Origin: Paenibacillus montanisoli
Lineage (GTDB): Bacteria; Bacillota; Bacilli; Paenibacillales; Paenibacillaceae
Assembly (NCBI RefSeq): GCF_003268025.1
Contig: NZ_QLUW01000002.1
Coordinates: 558,001 to 622,000, forward strand
Length of the DNA stretch: 64,000 nucleotides
Direction: 5' to 3'
Shown here piece by piece: positions 24,042-33,074 of the stretch. The translations under genes were made by a program, and so were the position numbers. The notes below the pieces were generated by a model. It did not search any database, was not told the DNA's origin, and worked only from the letters and a program-made list of their open reading frames with translations. Position 1 is the stretch's first letter. Each line of letters starts with the position of its first letter.

Positions 24042-25322
24042 TTAATTCACTTCAACAGTTCCCTTCGTCCCTTGCAGCCGCCGTTCCAGTGCGCCCTGTA
24101 CCAGCCAAGCGTAGCCGATAAAGCCGAGCAGCAGCGCGGCTGCTGTCAAGATGAAAGGCAGCGCGTAATGATTCGCGGCCAAAATAAACCCGGCCCAGTA
24201 CGATGCGATCGTATTGCCGATACTGCGGGAGACGGTCCGCATCCCCGCGAATAGATTGCGGTCTTCCTCGGCCACCGCCGACATCGACTCGCTATCTACG
24301 AGGTTGCTGAGCATCGTGAAGCCCGTCCCGCGCAGCATTAGCAGAACGGCGAACGATGCCGCCGGCATGGCAGCCGCCATGAGCGCCACGATGACGATAT
24401 TGAAGACAAACAGAATGACGAAGCTTTTTCTGCTGCCAAGCTTCTCCATGAAATACGGCATGACGAGGGAGCCCAAGAAGAAAAAGAACCCGGATAAAGC
24501 AAGCAGCTCCGAAATGGCGTCATCATTCATATCGAACCGGAATTTCAAAATGACGTTCAGAAACGGGCTCAACAAGCCGTACGTGAAGCCGGAGTTGAAG
24601 ATCAAGAGCGACAGCACCAGCAGAAAGTAGATCGCATGGCGATTCTTCCGCCCCGCACCGCCGGACTCACCGGTCTCGCCCGCAGTGCCGGCACCAGCCT
24701 GAACTTCACTTGCGTTCGACGCCCGTCGTGAAGACGGCAGCAGAACGGCCCGCAGCAAAGCGGATACCGCGAAGCAGCCAGCAGCGACGAAGAAGGCATA
24801 CTGATATATCGTCGTGCTGCCGTGAAACCAGTTCGGCAGGTAACCGCCCAGCAGCGTGCCGATTCCCGTAAACAGCGTAAAAATGGCAAACAGCAGCGAA
24901 TACGCGCTCGTCTCTTCTTTCTTGCTCCGGCAATATTGGTAGATCAGCTGAATTTCCGAATTAACGATTGCCGTAATGCCAAACGACCATATCAGCTGTG
25001 CCGCGATTATCGCCGCTTTGCTCGTTCCCAGCCCGAACATGACGAGCGAGACAACGGACAGCAGCATGCCGCTGACCAGCATTTGCTTCCGGCCGACACG
25101 CTGGACGATCAGTCCGGCGGGCAAGCTTGTCAGCCCGACGGTTAGCGCCCCTATCGACGTTATTTGTCCGATGAAGTCTTTGGAGAAGCCCAGTTCAAGC
25201 AAATGTAAATTAAGGATTAGACTAAAAATGCCTGCGGCAACGCCGAACAAGCTTTCCGTTGCGATAAACCGCTTTACACCCGGGGACAAATCCCGGACCA
25301 AATGATACGTATAGTTCCACAT
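24042..25322 (-). CDS. MFS transporter
   Basis: 426 aa with 12 predicted hydrophobic segments split 6+6 by a charged, low-complexity Ser/Gly/Ala loop (residues about 205-230). The loop after helix 2 has AGLIVQRVGRKQML, the major-facilitator GxxxD/RxGRR-type motif A variant, and a repeat of it, PYFMEKLGSRKS, occurs in the second half. Substrate unknown; related permeases are generic efflux or sugar transporters. It begins the more GC-rich part of the window. A lipoprotein gene lies just upstream in the same direction. Confidence 0.88.
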   Translation of the reverse strand: MWNYTYHLVRDLSPGVKRFIATESLFGVAAGIFSLILNLHLLELGFSKDFIGQITSIGALTVGLTSLPAGLIVQRVGRKQMLVSGMLLSVVSLVMFGLGTSKAAIIAAQLIWSFGITAIVNSEIQLIYQYCRSKKEETSAYSLLFAIFTLFTGIGTLLGGYLPNWFHGSTTIYQYAFFVAAGCFAVSALLRAVLLPSSRRASNASEVQAGAGTAGETGESGGAGRKNRHAIYFLLVLSLLIFNSGFTYGLLSPFLNVILKFRFDMNDDAISELLALSGFFFFLGSLVMPYFMEKLGSRKSFVILFVFNIVIVALMAAAMPAASFAVLLMLRGTGFTMLSNLVDSESMSAVAEEDRNLFAGMRTVSRSIGNTIASYWAGFILAANHYALPFILTAAALLLGFIGYAWLVQGALERRLQGTKGTVEVN

Positions 25323-25394
25323 TGTCGCGCCTTTCCTTTTGCCGATGTCCTCCTATTCTAATGCATGCCGAGGGGGACGTACAACCGTTTTAAT

Positions 25395-25928
25395 TTACTT
25401 GGCATTCGCGTCAAAATAGAACGTATCGGCGGTTTTCTGATCGGCACAGCCAGTCAATACGATAAAGGTGCCTGCCTGTTCAACCTTTTTCGTATCGAAT
25501 CCCGTACATGTTGTTGTCGGCCGGCCAAGGTCGGAACCGAAAGCATCCTTCGAATTGTCGAAGGTATAGCTAATCTGCTTCCCGTCGTTAATCAACTCAT
25601 AGAAGATCGGATCTCCCTCAATCGTATACTGGGTGATCCGCACGCTCGCCGGCTCAGGGCTTTTCGCATTCACACGCTCCATGAATTGCAGCCACTTTTC
25701 TAAATTCGTGTATTTACCATGCACATTGACGACGTCCCCGTTCGCGCTCGCTTGTTCAGGAGAATACGGATCCGTTACCTCCGGAAAGCCTTTCGTTATC
25801 GCCGTCTCCTGCGCTTCCCCGATATCCGCGGCGTTCGGCGTACTTCCGCCCTTCGATTGACCGCAGGCCGTCAGCAGCAGGATCATGACCATCCCGGCTA
25901 TCGCCGCTTTCTTCACCATGTTATACAT
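25395..25928 (-). CDS. DUF4362-type lipoprotein
   Basis: 177 aa. Signal peptide with lipobox LLLTAC around residue 22. The mature domain begins after a 25-residue linker with DPYSPEQASANGDVVNVHG and continues LEKWLQFMERVNAK...ASVRITQYTIEGDPIFYELI, which I recognise as DUF4362, a small Bacillota extracellular domain of unknown role. Cysteines in TTTCTGF and VLTGCADQ could form a disulfide. Probably a separate unit from the MFS gene downstream. Confidence 0.75.
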   Translation of the reverse strand: MYNMVKKAAIAGMVMILLLTACGQSKGGSTPNAADIGEAQETAITKGFPEVTDPYSPEQASANGDVVNVHGKYTNLEKWLQFMERVNAKSPEPASVRITQYTIEGDPIFYELINDGKQISYTFDNSKDAFGSDLGRPTTTCTGFDTKKVEQAGTFIVLTGCADQKTADTFYFDANAK

Positions 25929-25977
25929 GCGAAATCACCTCATGGCTACCGACGCAAAGCCAGTCGTAAATGTTGCG

Positions 25978-26358
25978 TTATCCCCGGACGACCATCAGCA
26001 AGTTGCCGTCCGGGTCGCGGAATGCGAACCAATGATTAAATTCGATGCCGGTCGCGAGCTCCACCTGCTGCTCCTGCATAAACCGGTACGCTGCGTCCAG
26101 ATCGTCCGTGGGAAACATCGCCGCAGGCGTCTCGTACGTGGATGGTCCGCCTTCCTCCTGACCGCCCCACATCGGCATCGTGTCGAGAATGATGCCGGGA
26201 CCGTCTACCGGCAGCGGGCATAAATGCCCGTTCATGATTTCCGGCTCCTGGACAATGCCGAGAATCCGGCAGTACCACTCTCTGGCCCGCTCGATATCGC
26301 GCACCGGTATGAAGATCCCGGCAACCCGGGCCTGAATCGGACTTGCTTTGACCGCCAT
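25978..26358 (-). CDS. VOC (glyoxalase/bleomycin-resistance fold) protein
   Basis: 126 aa. IFIPVRDIERAREWYCRILG at the start and NHWFAFRDPDGNLLMVVRG at the end are the two halves of the vicinal-oxygen-chelate fold; the terminal acid of the metal site in such proteins is normally in the position where this one has Val-Val, so metal binding is doubtful. Single-domain proteins of this kind bind or modify small molecules. AACAACC-rich upstream, with a weak GGAGG-like GGAGGTTG site. Monocistronic. Confidence 0.85.
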   Translation of the reverse strand: MAVKASPIQARVAGIFIPVRDIERAREWYCRILGIVQEPEIMNGHLCPLPVDGPGIILDTMPMWGGQEEGGPSTYETPAAMFPTDDLDAAYRFMQEQQVELATGIEFNHWFAFRDPDGNLLMVVRG

Positions 26359-26432
26359 CGAAACAACCTCCGTTTGTTTATGGATTGAACATTATAAAAC
26401 AAGCAAGCTGCGGCTTAATAGGTCCGGAATGA

Positions 26433-26939
26433 TCAGCTTTTCGCCTTGAACATCTCCGCCACGTACCTGGCGATGCGGACGCTCATCTCGGCGCGCACGA
26501 CGTCGCGCATCATGGCGAATGTATCCCTGTAGCCGCGGCAAATAAAGTGGTAATGGATCGCGCTATCCACCCGCTCATCCTCGAACACCTTGATTTGGCG
26601 GCGTTTCATCTCCTTGCGCACCGCGCTCAGCTCGTCGTGAATCCGAGTCATAAGCACCTGCGAGGCTTTAATATATAAACTCTTCATGGAATAAGAGGAT
26701 AAGCCGATCTCGGTGCAGTTCTTATCGACGATGGTCATCATGATCGGCAGCAGCACGAATTCGCGGATGAGCTCAAGCTCCTCCTTCGTAGGCAGCTGCG
26801 CTGGGGTCGATTTTCCCGGCTCCTGCGGCTGCACCGGGGCGCCGGCCTGCTCCTTGCGCTGCAAATACTGCTCCCGGTGCTCCGGCAGCATCATGCGGCT
26901 CGATTCCCAGCGGCCGTTTCCTTCCAGCTTCTTGCTCAT
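26433..26939 (-). CDS. Hypothetical partner of the Y-family polymerase, 168 aa
   Basis: Its ATG overlaps the polymerase stop as ATGA, so translation is coupled and the two products are expected in fixed ratio. It is a basic, helical protein, with a disordered Pro/Gln-rich N-terminal 50 residues, then IREFVLLPIMMTIVDKNCTE and SAVRKEMKRRQIKVFEDERV. In Bacillus and its phages the small protein YolD follows the UvrX-type polymerase; this protein occupies that position but is longer and does not look like YolD by eye. A role in translesion synthesis is inferred from position and shared SOS control. Confidence 0.65.
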   Translation of the reverse strand: MSKKLEGNGRWESSRMMLPEHREQYLQRKEQAGAPVQPQEPGKSTPAQLPTKEELELIREFVLLPIMMTIVDKNCTEIGLSSYSMKSLYIKASQVLMTRIHDELSAVRKEMKRRQIKVFEDERVDSAIHYHFICRGYRDTFAMMRDVVRAEMSVRIARYVAEMFKAKS

Positions 26940-28189
26940 TTGTAATGCCCCCCGATTTTCACGCTGCGCTCGCGAGCCTGAGCGGCATCCAGCAGCGAGG
27001 AGGCGCGCAAAATCGCCGTGTTCCCGTAACGGTATTTAATCTGGTCGGTCATCCGCTCCAGCCTGCGCACCCGCTCCCGGTTGCCGAACAGCGTCAGCTG
27101 GTATTGATCGTCCGAGGACAGCTTCGACAGCGTCACCCCGAGCTTGCGGACTGGCATCTGGTCCCAATGCGTGTCGAACAGCTTGCGCGCCGCCTCGAAT
27201 ACTTCCCGCGTAATGTTCGTCGGATCGGCTAGCGTCGTCTGCCGGAAGAAGCCTGTCGGCTTGTCGAAGTCCGCCCCCTGCGCGCCCGCCGCGACGACCT
27301 GGCCCATGTAGCCCTTGGCCCGGCACCGGCGGCTGACTTCCTCGCTTAGCTCCAGCAGCACGACGTCGATTTCGGCGCGGCTGCTGAAGTCGCGCGGCAG
27401 CGTCATCTGATGGCCGACCGCCTGCTGGCCGTTATGCGTGCTCGGCTTCACCGGACTGCCGTCGATGCCGTTCGCCGTCTGCCAATACAGCTCCGCTTGA
27501 ATGTCGCTGTTGCGCCCCATCAGCACCCGCATCTTGCGCTTCAGCTCGACAAGCGGCATCCGCGCCAAATCGCCGATCGTGAAGATGCCGAGCCGCTGAA
27601 AATGCGCCGTCATCCGCGAACCGACGCCGAACATCTTGCTCACGGGCTGCGGCCACAGCTGAGTCTCAACCGCCGATTTCGGCAGCGTGAAGATTCCGCT
27701 CTCGCTCTTCTTGGCCCAGATGTCCGTCGCCATCTTGGCAAGCACCTTCGTCGAGCTGATGCCGATCCGCGACCAGACGCCGGTGTACAGCATGATTTTG
27801 TTCTGAATGCGGCGGGCGATCTCTTCCGCCGATCCGAAATAAGCAACGGAGCCGGTCACGTCCAGAAACTGCTCGTCAATGGAGAACGGCTCAACCAAGT
27901 CGGTAAACGATTCGTAAATTTCCGTAATCATTAGAGATACATCGATATAAGCCTGCATCCGCGGCTTGACGATAACCAGCTGCGGACATTTGCCGAGCGC
28001 CTCGCCCAGCGTCTCGGCCGTCGTGACGCCGTGCTGCTTGGCAATCGGGCAAGCTGCCAATATAATGCCTGAGCGCCGCTCGGGATCCCCCGCGACCGCG
28101 ACGGGCTGATTCTGATATTCCGGGTGCGCCGCCTTCTCGACGGACGCATAGAACGACTGACAATCCGCTAACATAATGATGCGTTCCAT
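26936..28189 (-). CDS. Y-family DNA polymerase (UvrX/DinB-type)
   Basis: Starting at the ATG at 28189 (GGAAGGTGGGGG upstream) the product is 417 aa. The palm shows LADCQSFYASVEKAA, with the first metal aspartate and the steric-gate region, and SIDEQFLDVTGS with the Asp-Glu pair. The thumb has two helix-hairpin-helix-like segments (KMFGVGSRMTAHFQRLG), and the little-finger domain follows. It is the ImpB/MucB/SamB type common in Bacillus phages and chromosomes. Two LexA-type boxes lie in its promoter, so it should be induced by DNA damage and cause error-prone lesion bypass. Confidence 0.93.
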   Translation of the reverse strand: MERIIMLADCQSFYASVEKAAHPEYQNQPVAVAGDPERRSGIILAACPIAKQHGVTTAETLGEALGKCPQLVIVKPRMQAYIDVSLMITEIYESFTDLVEPFSIDEQFLDVTGSVAYFGSAEEIARRIQNKIMLYTGVWSRIGISSTKVLAKMATDIWAKKSESGIFTLPKSAVETQLWPQPVSKMFGVGSRMTAHFQRLGIFTIGDLARMPLVELKRKMRVLMGRNSDIQAELYWQTANGIDGSPVKPSTHNGQQAVGHQMTLPRDFSSRAEIDVVLLELSEEVSRRCRAKGYMGQVVAAGAQGADFDKPTGFFRQTTLADPTNITREVFEAARKLFDTHWDQMPVRKLGVTLSKLSSDDQYQLTLFGNRERVRRLERMTDQIKYRYGNTAILRASSLLDAAQARERSVKIGGHYK

Positions 28190-28210
28190 GGCCCCCACCT
28201 TCCAATAATG

Positions 28211-28254
28211 CGAATATATGTTCCTATTCCTATTATACACCGAATATATGTTCG
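28211..28254 (-). promoter_or_regulatory. SOS promoter with two LexA/DinR boxes
   Basis: CGAATATATGTTCC (28211-28224) and CGAATATATGTTCG (28241-28254) each match the Bacillota LexA consensus CGAAC-N4-GTTCG with one mismatch and are exactly 30 bp apart. Between them, on the minus strand, is a perfect TATAAT -10 (28232-28237). Occupancy of both would cover the -35 and the start point. Confidence 0.85.
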
Positions 28255-28365
28255 CAATGCAAGAGCCAAATGCAGGATGCCCTCTTTTTTTCTTTCCAGC
28301 CCATCCTCCACGGTCTCAAGCCCATAAAAAAAGCAGCCCAGAACGAAATTCGTTCCGAACCGCCG

Positions 28366-28818
28366 CTACCATTCCAGCCTCAGCCTGATCATATCCCGGC
28401 AAGGGATGCCGTTCTCGATAATCGGCTCCGCATAATGCCTGACGAAATAGTCGCGCTCCACGCCCGTCACGCGAAACCCGCATTTCTGGTAAAGCCCCAG
28501 CTGTCCAAGGCTGGAATTGCCCGTCCCGATCTCAAGCTGCCGGTAACCCTGCTCTTTGCAATACCGCACGGCGTGTTCGATCAGCTTTCTGCCGTATCCT
28601 CTGCCTTGGCAGTCCTCTCGCACGGCAATATTCATGATTTCCGCCGTCTTTGGCCGGGTGGCGAGCAGCATATACGCGCCGACCGCCGCACCGTTCTCCT
28701 CCATGACCATGCAATCGCACCGGTCCGCATAAGCATCGATCGCCTGCCGCTCCGGATCGGCCAACAGCAGCAGCTCGTAAGGCAGCGTCTCGCCTTCACC
28801 TAATGAGCGGATCAACAT
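28366..28818 (-). CDS. GNAT acetyltransferase
   Basis: 150 aa. The acetyl-CoA loop VREDCQGRGYGRKLIEHAV is intact (QGRGYG), preceded by the strand EIMNIAV and followed by LEIGTGNSSLGQLGLYQKCGF, the usual last helix of the fold. The N-terminal part contains the ERQAIDAYADRCDCMVMEE region of the single-domain N-acetyltransferases. Acceptor unknown. First of three GNAT genes in a row, all minus strand, the next two being overlapping. Confidence 0.88.
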   Translation of the reverse strand: MLIRSLGEGETLPYELLLLADPERQAIDAYADRCDCMVMEENGAAVGAYMLLATRPKTAEIMNIAVREDCQGRGYGRKLIEHAVRYCKEQGYRQLEIGTGNSSLGQLGLYQKCGFRVTGVERDYFVRHYAEPIIENGIPCRDMIRLRLEW

Positions 28819-28862
28819 CCCGCGCTATCCTCCTTTTCCGCAGCCTATGTAGTTATGCTTCC

Positions 28863-29372
28863 TTAATCAATCCGGTATGCCATAAGCTCTTCATCGTAAT
28901 AGATCCCGTTATGCTTGAGCGCCCTTCGTTCAAGGCCATACACCTCAAAGCCAAGCGACAGGTAAAGCCCTCTCGCCTGCTCATTGCTCGCGACAACCAT
29001 GAGATTCACTTGCTCAAGCCCGTCCACCAAACGTGCACGGTCAAGCAGCTCCGACATGAGCTTGCGCCCGACGCCCTGCTGACGTACGCTTGCTGTAACG
29101 TACATCCCCCACACGAAGCCTTTATGCCGCATTTTGACGGACTCCTCTCTGCGGAAGCCGACCATGCCGACAAGCTCCTCTTCTGTCGTAAATGCGCCCA
29201 GAACAAACTGATCCGCACTCACCTGAATCCGCGCCTTAACCGCCTCGAGCGGCGTTGCCAACGCATCTTCATAAGTCGACCCGAACGCTTCCGGGCTGCT
29301 GCGCAGCGCTTCCAGTCTTAATCGCCAAAAAGCTTCCGCGTCATCCGGCGTAATCGTTTTAATCATCGCCAT
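28863..29372 (-). CDS. GNAT acetyltransferase
   Basis: 169 aa. ATG at 29372 has GGAGG 9 bases upstream, inside the end of the preceding gene, and the two reading frames overlap by 14 bases, so translation is likely coupled. YVTASVRQQGVGRKLMSEL is the acetyl-CoA loop, and VVASNEQARGLYLSLGFEVYG the C-terminal segment. The EALRSSPEAFGSTYEDALATP block is typical of the family that includes small-molecule and drug acetyltransferases. Substrate not assigned. Confidence 0.88.
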   Translation of the reverse strand: MAMIKTITPDDAEAFWRLRLEALRSSPEAFGSTYEDALATPLEAVKARIQVSADQFVLGAFTTEEELVGMVGFRREESVKMRHKGFVWGMYVTASVRQQGVGRKLMSELLDRARLVDGLEQVNLMVVASNEQARGLYLSLGFEVYGLERRALKHNGIYYDEELMAYRID

Positions 29373-29844
29373 TCGGCAATTCCTCCTTCAGAGGTAGCTG
29401 ATAGATTTTGGTGGCGCCGCCATCCAAATAATAGCCAGGACCATAGTAAGTCCACCCATATCGCTCATAATAACCGTCAAGGGTCGTGCTCAAAAACAGC
29501 TGCGTGTGCCCCTTCTCCTTAAGCTCCGACGCCACATGCGCCATCAAGCTGCTGCCGAGTCCATTGCCCCTGCAGGCCGGATCCACATAGAGGCACGCGA
29601 GCCACGGAAACAAGTCCTGCCGGCTGATGAGATCGTTGCGCAGCACGGCGCACATCCCGATCAACCGTTCCTGCTCTACCGCTACATAGAATTTCGGGAG
29701 GTCGATGTCCGCCTGCAAAGCATGCACGATACAATCGCGATAAAACGCATAATTCCGCTCCGTTCCCCACTGGTTCCATATGTACATGACTGCTCCATCG
29801 ATAAAAGCCTGCGGCTGATCCTGCAGCCGTTCGAACCGGATCAT
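29359..29844 (-). CDS. GNAT acetyltransferase
   Basis: ATG 29844 is chosen because GGAGGAGG is placed just before it; the longer frame begins at 29883. The 161-residue protein has ACLYVDPACRGNGLGSSLM (acetyl-CoA loop RGNGLG) and FLSTTLDGYYERYGWTYYG. Its stop overlaps the start of the next GNAT gene, so they form an operon of two acetyltransferases, perhaps acting on related acceptors. Confidence 0.88.
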   Translation of the reverse strand: MIRFERLQDQPQAFIDGAVMYIWNQWGTERNYAFYRDCIVHALQADIDLPKFYVAVEQERLIGMCAVLRNDLISRQDLFPWLACLYVDPACRGNGLGSSLMAHVASELKEKGHTQLFLSTTLDGYYERYGWTYYGPGYYLDGGATKIYQLPLKEELPNGDD

Positions 29845-30060
29845 CCATCCAGCCTCCTCCCGATTCATTGATTCAAATGGCAAAATGTAAGGCCACCCCC
29901 TGAGGGATGGCCTTTGCTGCTTATGTAGAGATAAAAAAGAGTCCTGAAATTTACCAAGACCTTATTCAACATCATATCAGCCGGAAAATGATAAGTCTAT
30001 ATCTTTTTCGCCAAATATGTAAAAATGTGTTTCTAGACTATAGCGGGAGGTAATTCCGAA

Positions 30061-30966
30061 ATGATTCCAGCATGCTTTTCAGATCATCGCTCAAAGCTGC
30101 GTTTGCTGAATGAGGTTACGGAATGGTCCTTATTAAGGAAATGGGCTCTTTCGGAGGTCTACCGAGTAAAGATAAGAACCGGCGAGACACGGATCATCAA
30201 GTGGGGCGGGAGCGAAATGGCGGGAGAAGCGGAGATTTACCGTCAATTGGTGTACCCGCTTCAAATTAAAGCCCCGCTCATTTATGAATATGTTGAACAG
30301 AATAACAGCGGAGTCATGATTATGGAGGACGCGGGCGAACTTAATCTGGAACAGCAGCCGCTCCCTGTCCATTTTCTTGAAGCTGCCAGAGAATTGGCAA
30401 GATTAAGAGCGAGAGCAACCGCCAATTTAGAAAAGCGTGTTCTCACTAAGGAGATCGTTAACGCGTACTCGGTTTCGATGAATGATTTTCTCGCGCTTCT
30501 GGATGATCTGTTGAAATCGCCTAAGCTGACGGAAGCAAGCGTATTACGAAAAGTAAAAAAAGCGCTGCCGGCCCGATTGGAGCGACTTTATCAAACCGTG
30601 CCTATCTCCATCGTCCATCATGACTACCATGCAAAGAATCTGTTAATTCAAGAAGACGGCGGCATGATGCCGATTGATTGGTCCATCGCCTACTTAAGTC
30701 CCCACCTCGGCGACCTGTACTGTTTGACGACGGAGGCTCGCGCTTTGTGCGGACTTTCGAGGGACGAAATCATGGCGGCCTACCTCGAGGCAGCCGAACT
30801 GCCTGCCGATCAGCTAAACTGGCAATTGCGAATAGGCGGAATATGCTGGTTGATCAAGACATTACGCTGGCTTGCCTATGGCGGAACCGAAATTATCCCT
30901 GGATCGGAGGCGTGGATACCGGATCTATCGAAAGATGTCGAGCATCTGTACGCGGAAATGGTATGA
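30061..30966 (+). CDS. Aminoglycoside-phosphotransferase-fold kinase
   Basis: 301 aa, GGGAGG 12 bases before the ATG. HHDYHAKNLL (catalytic D188, N193) and MPIDWSIA (metal D206) are the Brenner and DFG-equivalent motifs of the APH/choline-kinase fold; TRIIKWGG carries the ATP-binding lysine. The family also includes fructosamine, homoserine and choline kinases, so resistance cannot be assumed. Convergent with another APH-type gene on the other strand, with only 31 bases between the stops. Confidence 0.87.
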   Translation: MIPACFSDHRSKLRLLNEVTEWSLLRKWALSEVYRVKIRTGETRIIKWGGSEMAGEAEIYRQLVYPLQIKAPLIYEYVEQNNSGVMIMEDAGELNLEQQPLPVHFLEAARELARLRARATANLEKRVLTKEIVNAYSVSMNDFLALLDDLLKSPKLTEASVLRKVKKALPARLERLYQTVPISIVHHDYHAKNLLIQEDGGMMPIDWSIAYLSPHLGDLYCLTTEARALCGLSRDEIMAAYLEAAELPADQLNWQLRIGGICWLIKTLRWLAYGGTEIIPGSEAWIPDLSKDVEHLYAEMV

Positions 30967-30997
30967 ATGAACGTTTTTGGCCCGGCCCAAGACCCCG

Positions 30998-31774
30998 CTA
31001 TGCAAGCGAATTTTGCAAAACGATGCGATGGCGCAGGATCCATGCTGCAGCCCGCGCTCTCCAGGCAAGCCCCCAAAGCGGCCCTTGACAGTCTGGAGTG
31101 ATTTGATTTTCAATGGCTTCTTCAGCGGTCTCGCGTACAACTACTTCTAAGATCAGATCGAATAATTCCAGCCTCTGTTTGGGGTTTACACCGTACGCGT
31201 CCACAAGGAGCCGAAGCTGCCGGGCCCGGACATCAAGCGGAGGCAAGCCCACCCTCTCGGCAACATCGTCGTCATGAAGCTGGGGAAAGAGCCAGCAAAC
31301 CCGAGCGAGTTCAGCCAATGGATCGACCGGGCCGGCAAACTCCCAATCAATCAGCGCAAAGGGAACCCCTTCTCTTGTGACCATATTCCACGCTACATCG
31401 CCGTGACTGTATACGCGCTTCGATCCGCCCAGCCCGCGCAAGAACCATGGTTTCCACGCCGCATTGGCAGCAGGCTCGAAATCGGAAGAAGCATCATGCA
31501 GCCTGCGCAGCATGCTTCCGACTTCCGCTAACGCATCGTCACTCCAAGGGCCCGGGTGAACAAACTCCCCGTCGATGTAGCTCAGCATTTCCCGGTTCTC
31601 CGCATCTAAGCCGGAGCCAATGACGGATGGCAGCGATGTAAAGCCGGATTTCCGCAAATGCCGCAATAACGAGTGAATGCTTGGCGTCCACGGACCTGAA
31701 GGCCGAAACACGATGTTCTCTTTGCGACTGACCGACTTCTCCGAAGAAAGAATGATTTCGTCGTTCTCTTTCAA
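30998..31774 (-). CDS. Aminoglycoside-phosphotransferase-fold kinase
   Basis: A TTG at 31774 has AAGGAG 8 bases upstream and is preferred to the ATG at 31813; the protein then has 258 aa. The motifs are YSHGDVAWNMVTREG (catalytic Asp and Asn) and FALIDWEFAGPVDPLAELA (metal-binding Asp). It is shorter at the N-terminus than bona fide aminoglycoside kinases and resembles the many uncharacterised APH-family proteins of Bacillota, so the substrate is open. Tail-to-tail with the 30061 gene. Confidence 0.85.
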   Translation of the reverse strand: MKENDEIILSSEKSVSRKENIVFRPSGPWTPSIHSLLRHLRKSGFTSLPSVIGSGLDAENREMLSYIDGEFVHPGPWSDDALAEVGSMLRRLHDASSDFEPAANAAWKPWFLRGLGGSKRVYSHGDVAWNMVTREGVPFALIDWEFAGPVDPLAELARVCWLFPQLHDDDVAERVGLPPLDVRARQLRLLVDAYGVNPKQRLELFDLILEVVVRETAEEAIENQITPDCQGPLWGLAWRARAAAWILRHRIVLQNSLA

Positions 31775-31821
31775 ACAATTTACTCCTTCCCTATTAGACA
31801 TAGTGCGATCCAAGCATCAGT

Positions 31822-32436
31822 TCATCGGAAATCGATGCGCATCACGACCCGACGCGCGGTGGGTCTGGTTACCTCGCGGAAACCGGCCGCGGCAAACGCG
31901 TTGCGGCTGCCAACGTGGAGCTCGCCCCAGGTGATCTCCCGTCCTGGCACGGTGATCATCGGGTACCCCTCAACGGCGCGGGCGCCCCGACGCCGGGCAA
32001 ATTCTAGAGCGGCGCGCGCAAGCTCGTAAGTGATCCCGCGCCGGCGATAGCCGGTGCGAACAATAAAGCAAGTCATAGCCCAAACGCCATCGTCGTTCTT
32101 GTCCTCATTCCGTCCCGCCCACGGGACCCGGCTGCTTAACAGCTTACTGTAGGCAGTCCGGGGCTCGATCGCGCACCACCCGACGGGCTCGCGGTCGAGG
32201 TATGCGACGAGACCGCTCGTTGTGCCCGACTCCGGGTTTCCGCAGTCGGTCTGGGCGCGCAGCATGAAGGCGCGTTCGTCGTCGTCAATCTGATTCCATT
32301 GCGAATTCGGGATCTTGAACCGCTGGCAATAGCACCGTACCGAATGGCATCGGGCCGGCCCTAGTATAGCGTCTAAGTCCTCCCAAGACGCCTCGTTAGC
32401 GGGCACAATAGTGATGACGCCGCCTGACGTCGACAT
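31822..32436 (-). CDS. GNAT acetyltransferase
   Basis: 204 aa. TCFIVRTGYRRRGITYELARAAL is the acetyl-CoA loop (RRRGIT), close to the C-terminal half; upstream CHSVRCYCQRFKIPNSQWN with three cysteines near residues 30-40 is typical of a subfamily of GNAT proteins with a Cys-rich N-terminus. YPMITVPGREITWGELHVGS replaces the usual last helix. Substrate unknown. Monocistronic, GC-rich. Confidence 0.82.
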   Translation of the reverse strand: MSTSGGVITIVPANEASWEDLDAILGPARCHSVRCYCQRFKIPNSQWNQIDDDERAFMLRAQTDCGNPESGTTSGLVAYLDREPVGWCAIEPRTAYSKLLSSRVPWAGRNEDKNDDGVWAMTCFIVRTGYRRRGITYELARAALEFARRRGARAVEGYPMITVPGREITWGELHVGSRNAFAAAGFREVTRPTARRVVMRIDFR

Positions 32437-32508
32437 GGATACCGCCCCCTGTTTGGGATAGTTGAAATATAGCGTTTGGTTTCCCCTCTGACTGGCTGTA
32501 ACCGCGAG

Positions 32509-33057
32509 CTACATATCCGTCGGTTCCGGCTTCCAGCCGGTCTCTTGACTCCACCTGCTCGCCCGGCGCATGATCTCCCAAATATAAGGCTCCTTCTCAT
32601 CCACATACCGTTGGCGGTCATGCTTGCACTGTTCCATAAGCCGGGTCTTTACGCCGGCATAATAGTCCGCATCGGTGCGGTTCCATCTCAAGTAGTCGCG
32701 AAAAAGCAGCGCGAACTGCTCTCCGAAGCTCCCCGCCTCACGAACGTGGATGTGGGTGCGCCCCATCCCCTGCCCCTCTCGAAAATACCGCTTGGTCCGC
32801 TCCGTGTTGTCCGCTCTAAACACGTAGCCGAGCTGTTCAAATCCGCTCAGGTAGACGTCCACCGGCTCCAGCGAGCGGACCGAAACCTGAATATCGATGA
32901 CAGGCTTGGCCGCAAGTCCCGGAACCGAGGTCGAACCGATATGGTCAATGCGCTGAGCGACGTCCCCGAGCGCTTGGCGCAGCCAAAGTGCGATGTCGCG
33001 AAACTCCTGAGCCCACCCGGCATCGTAAGGAACCATGACAATCGGGTCCTTCATCAT
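32509..33057 (-). CDS. GrpB-family (nucleotidyltransferase-fold) protein
   Basis: 182 aa. The core IDHIGSTSVPGLAAKPVIDIQV is the GrpB/UPF0157 signature, related to minimal nucleotidyltransferases (GST...D.D). RTHIHVREAGSFGEQFALLF and EKEPYIWEIMRRA follow as usual. No ribosome binding site strong enough to choose between the tandem ATGs at 33057 and 33054. Biochemical role is not known for the family; some members are fused to CoaE or acetyltransferases. Confidence 0.9.
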   Translation of the reverse strand: MMKDPIVMVPYDAGWAQEFRDIALWLRQALGDVAQRIDHIGSTSVPGLAAKPVIDIQVSVRSLEPVDVYLSGFEQLGYVFRADNTERTKRYFREGQGMGRTHIHVREAGSFGEQFALLFRDYLRWNRTDADYYAGVKTRLMEQCKHDRQRYVDEKEPYIWEIMRRASRWSQETGWKPEPTDM

Positions 33058-33074
33058 CCGTTCACTCCCAACTG

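Noticed and set aside
29889-29914. Terminator at AAGGCCACCCCC...GGGATGGCCTT
   Set aside because: A good hairpin, but it lies between two divergent genes, so nothing known is transcribed into it; left unassigned.
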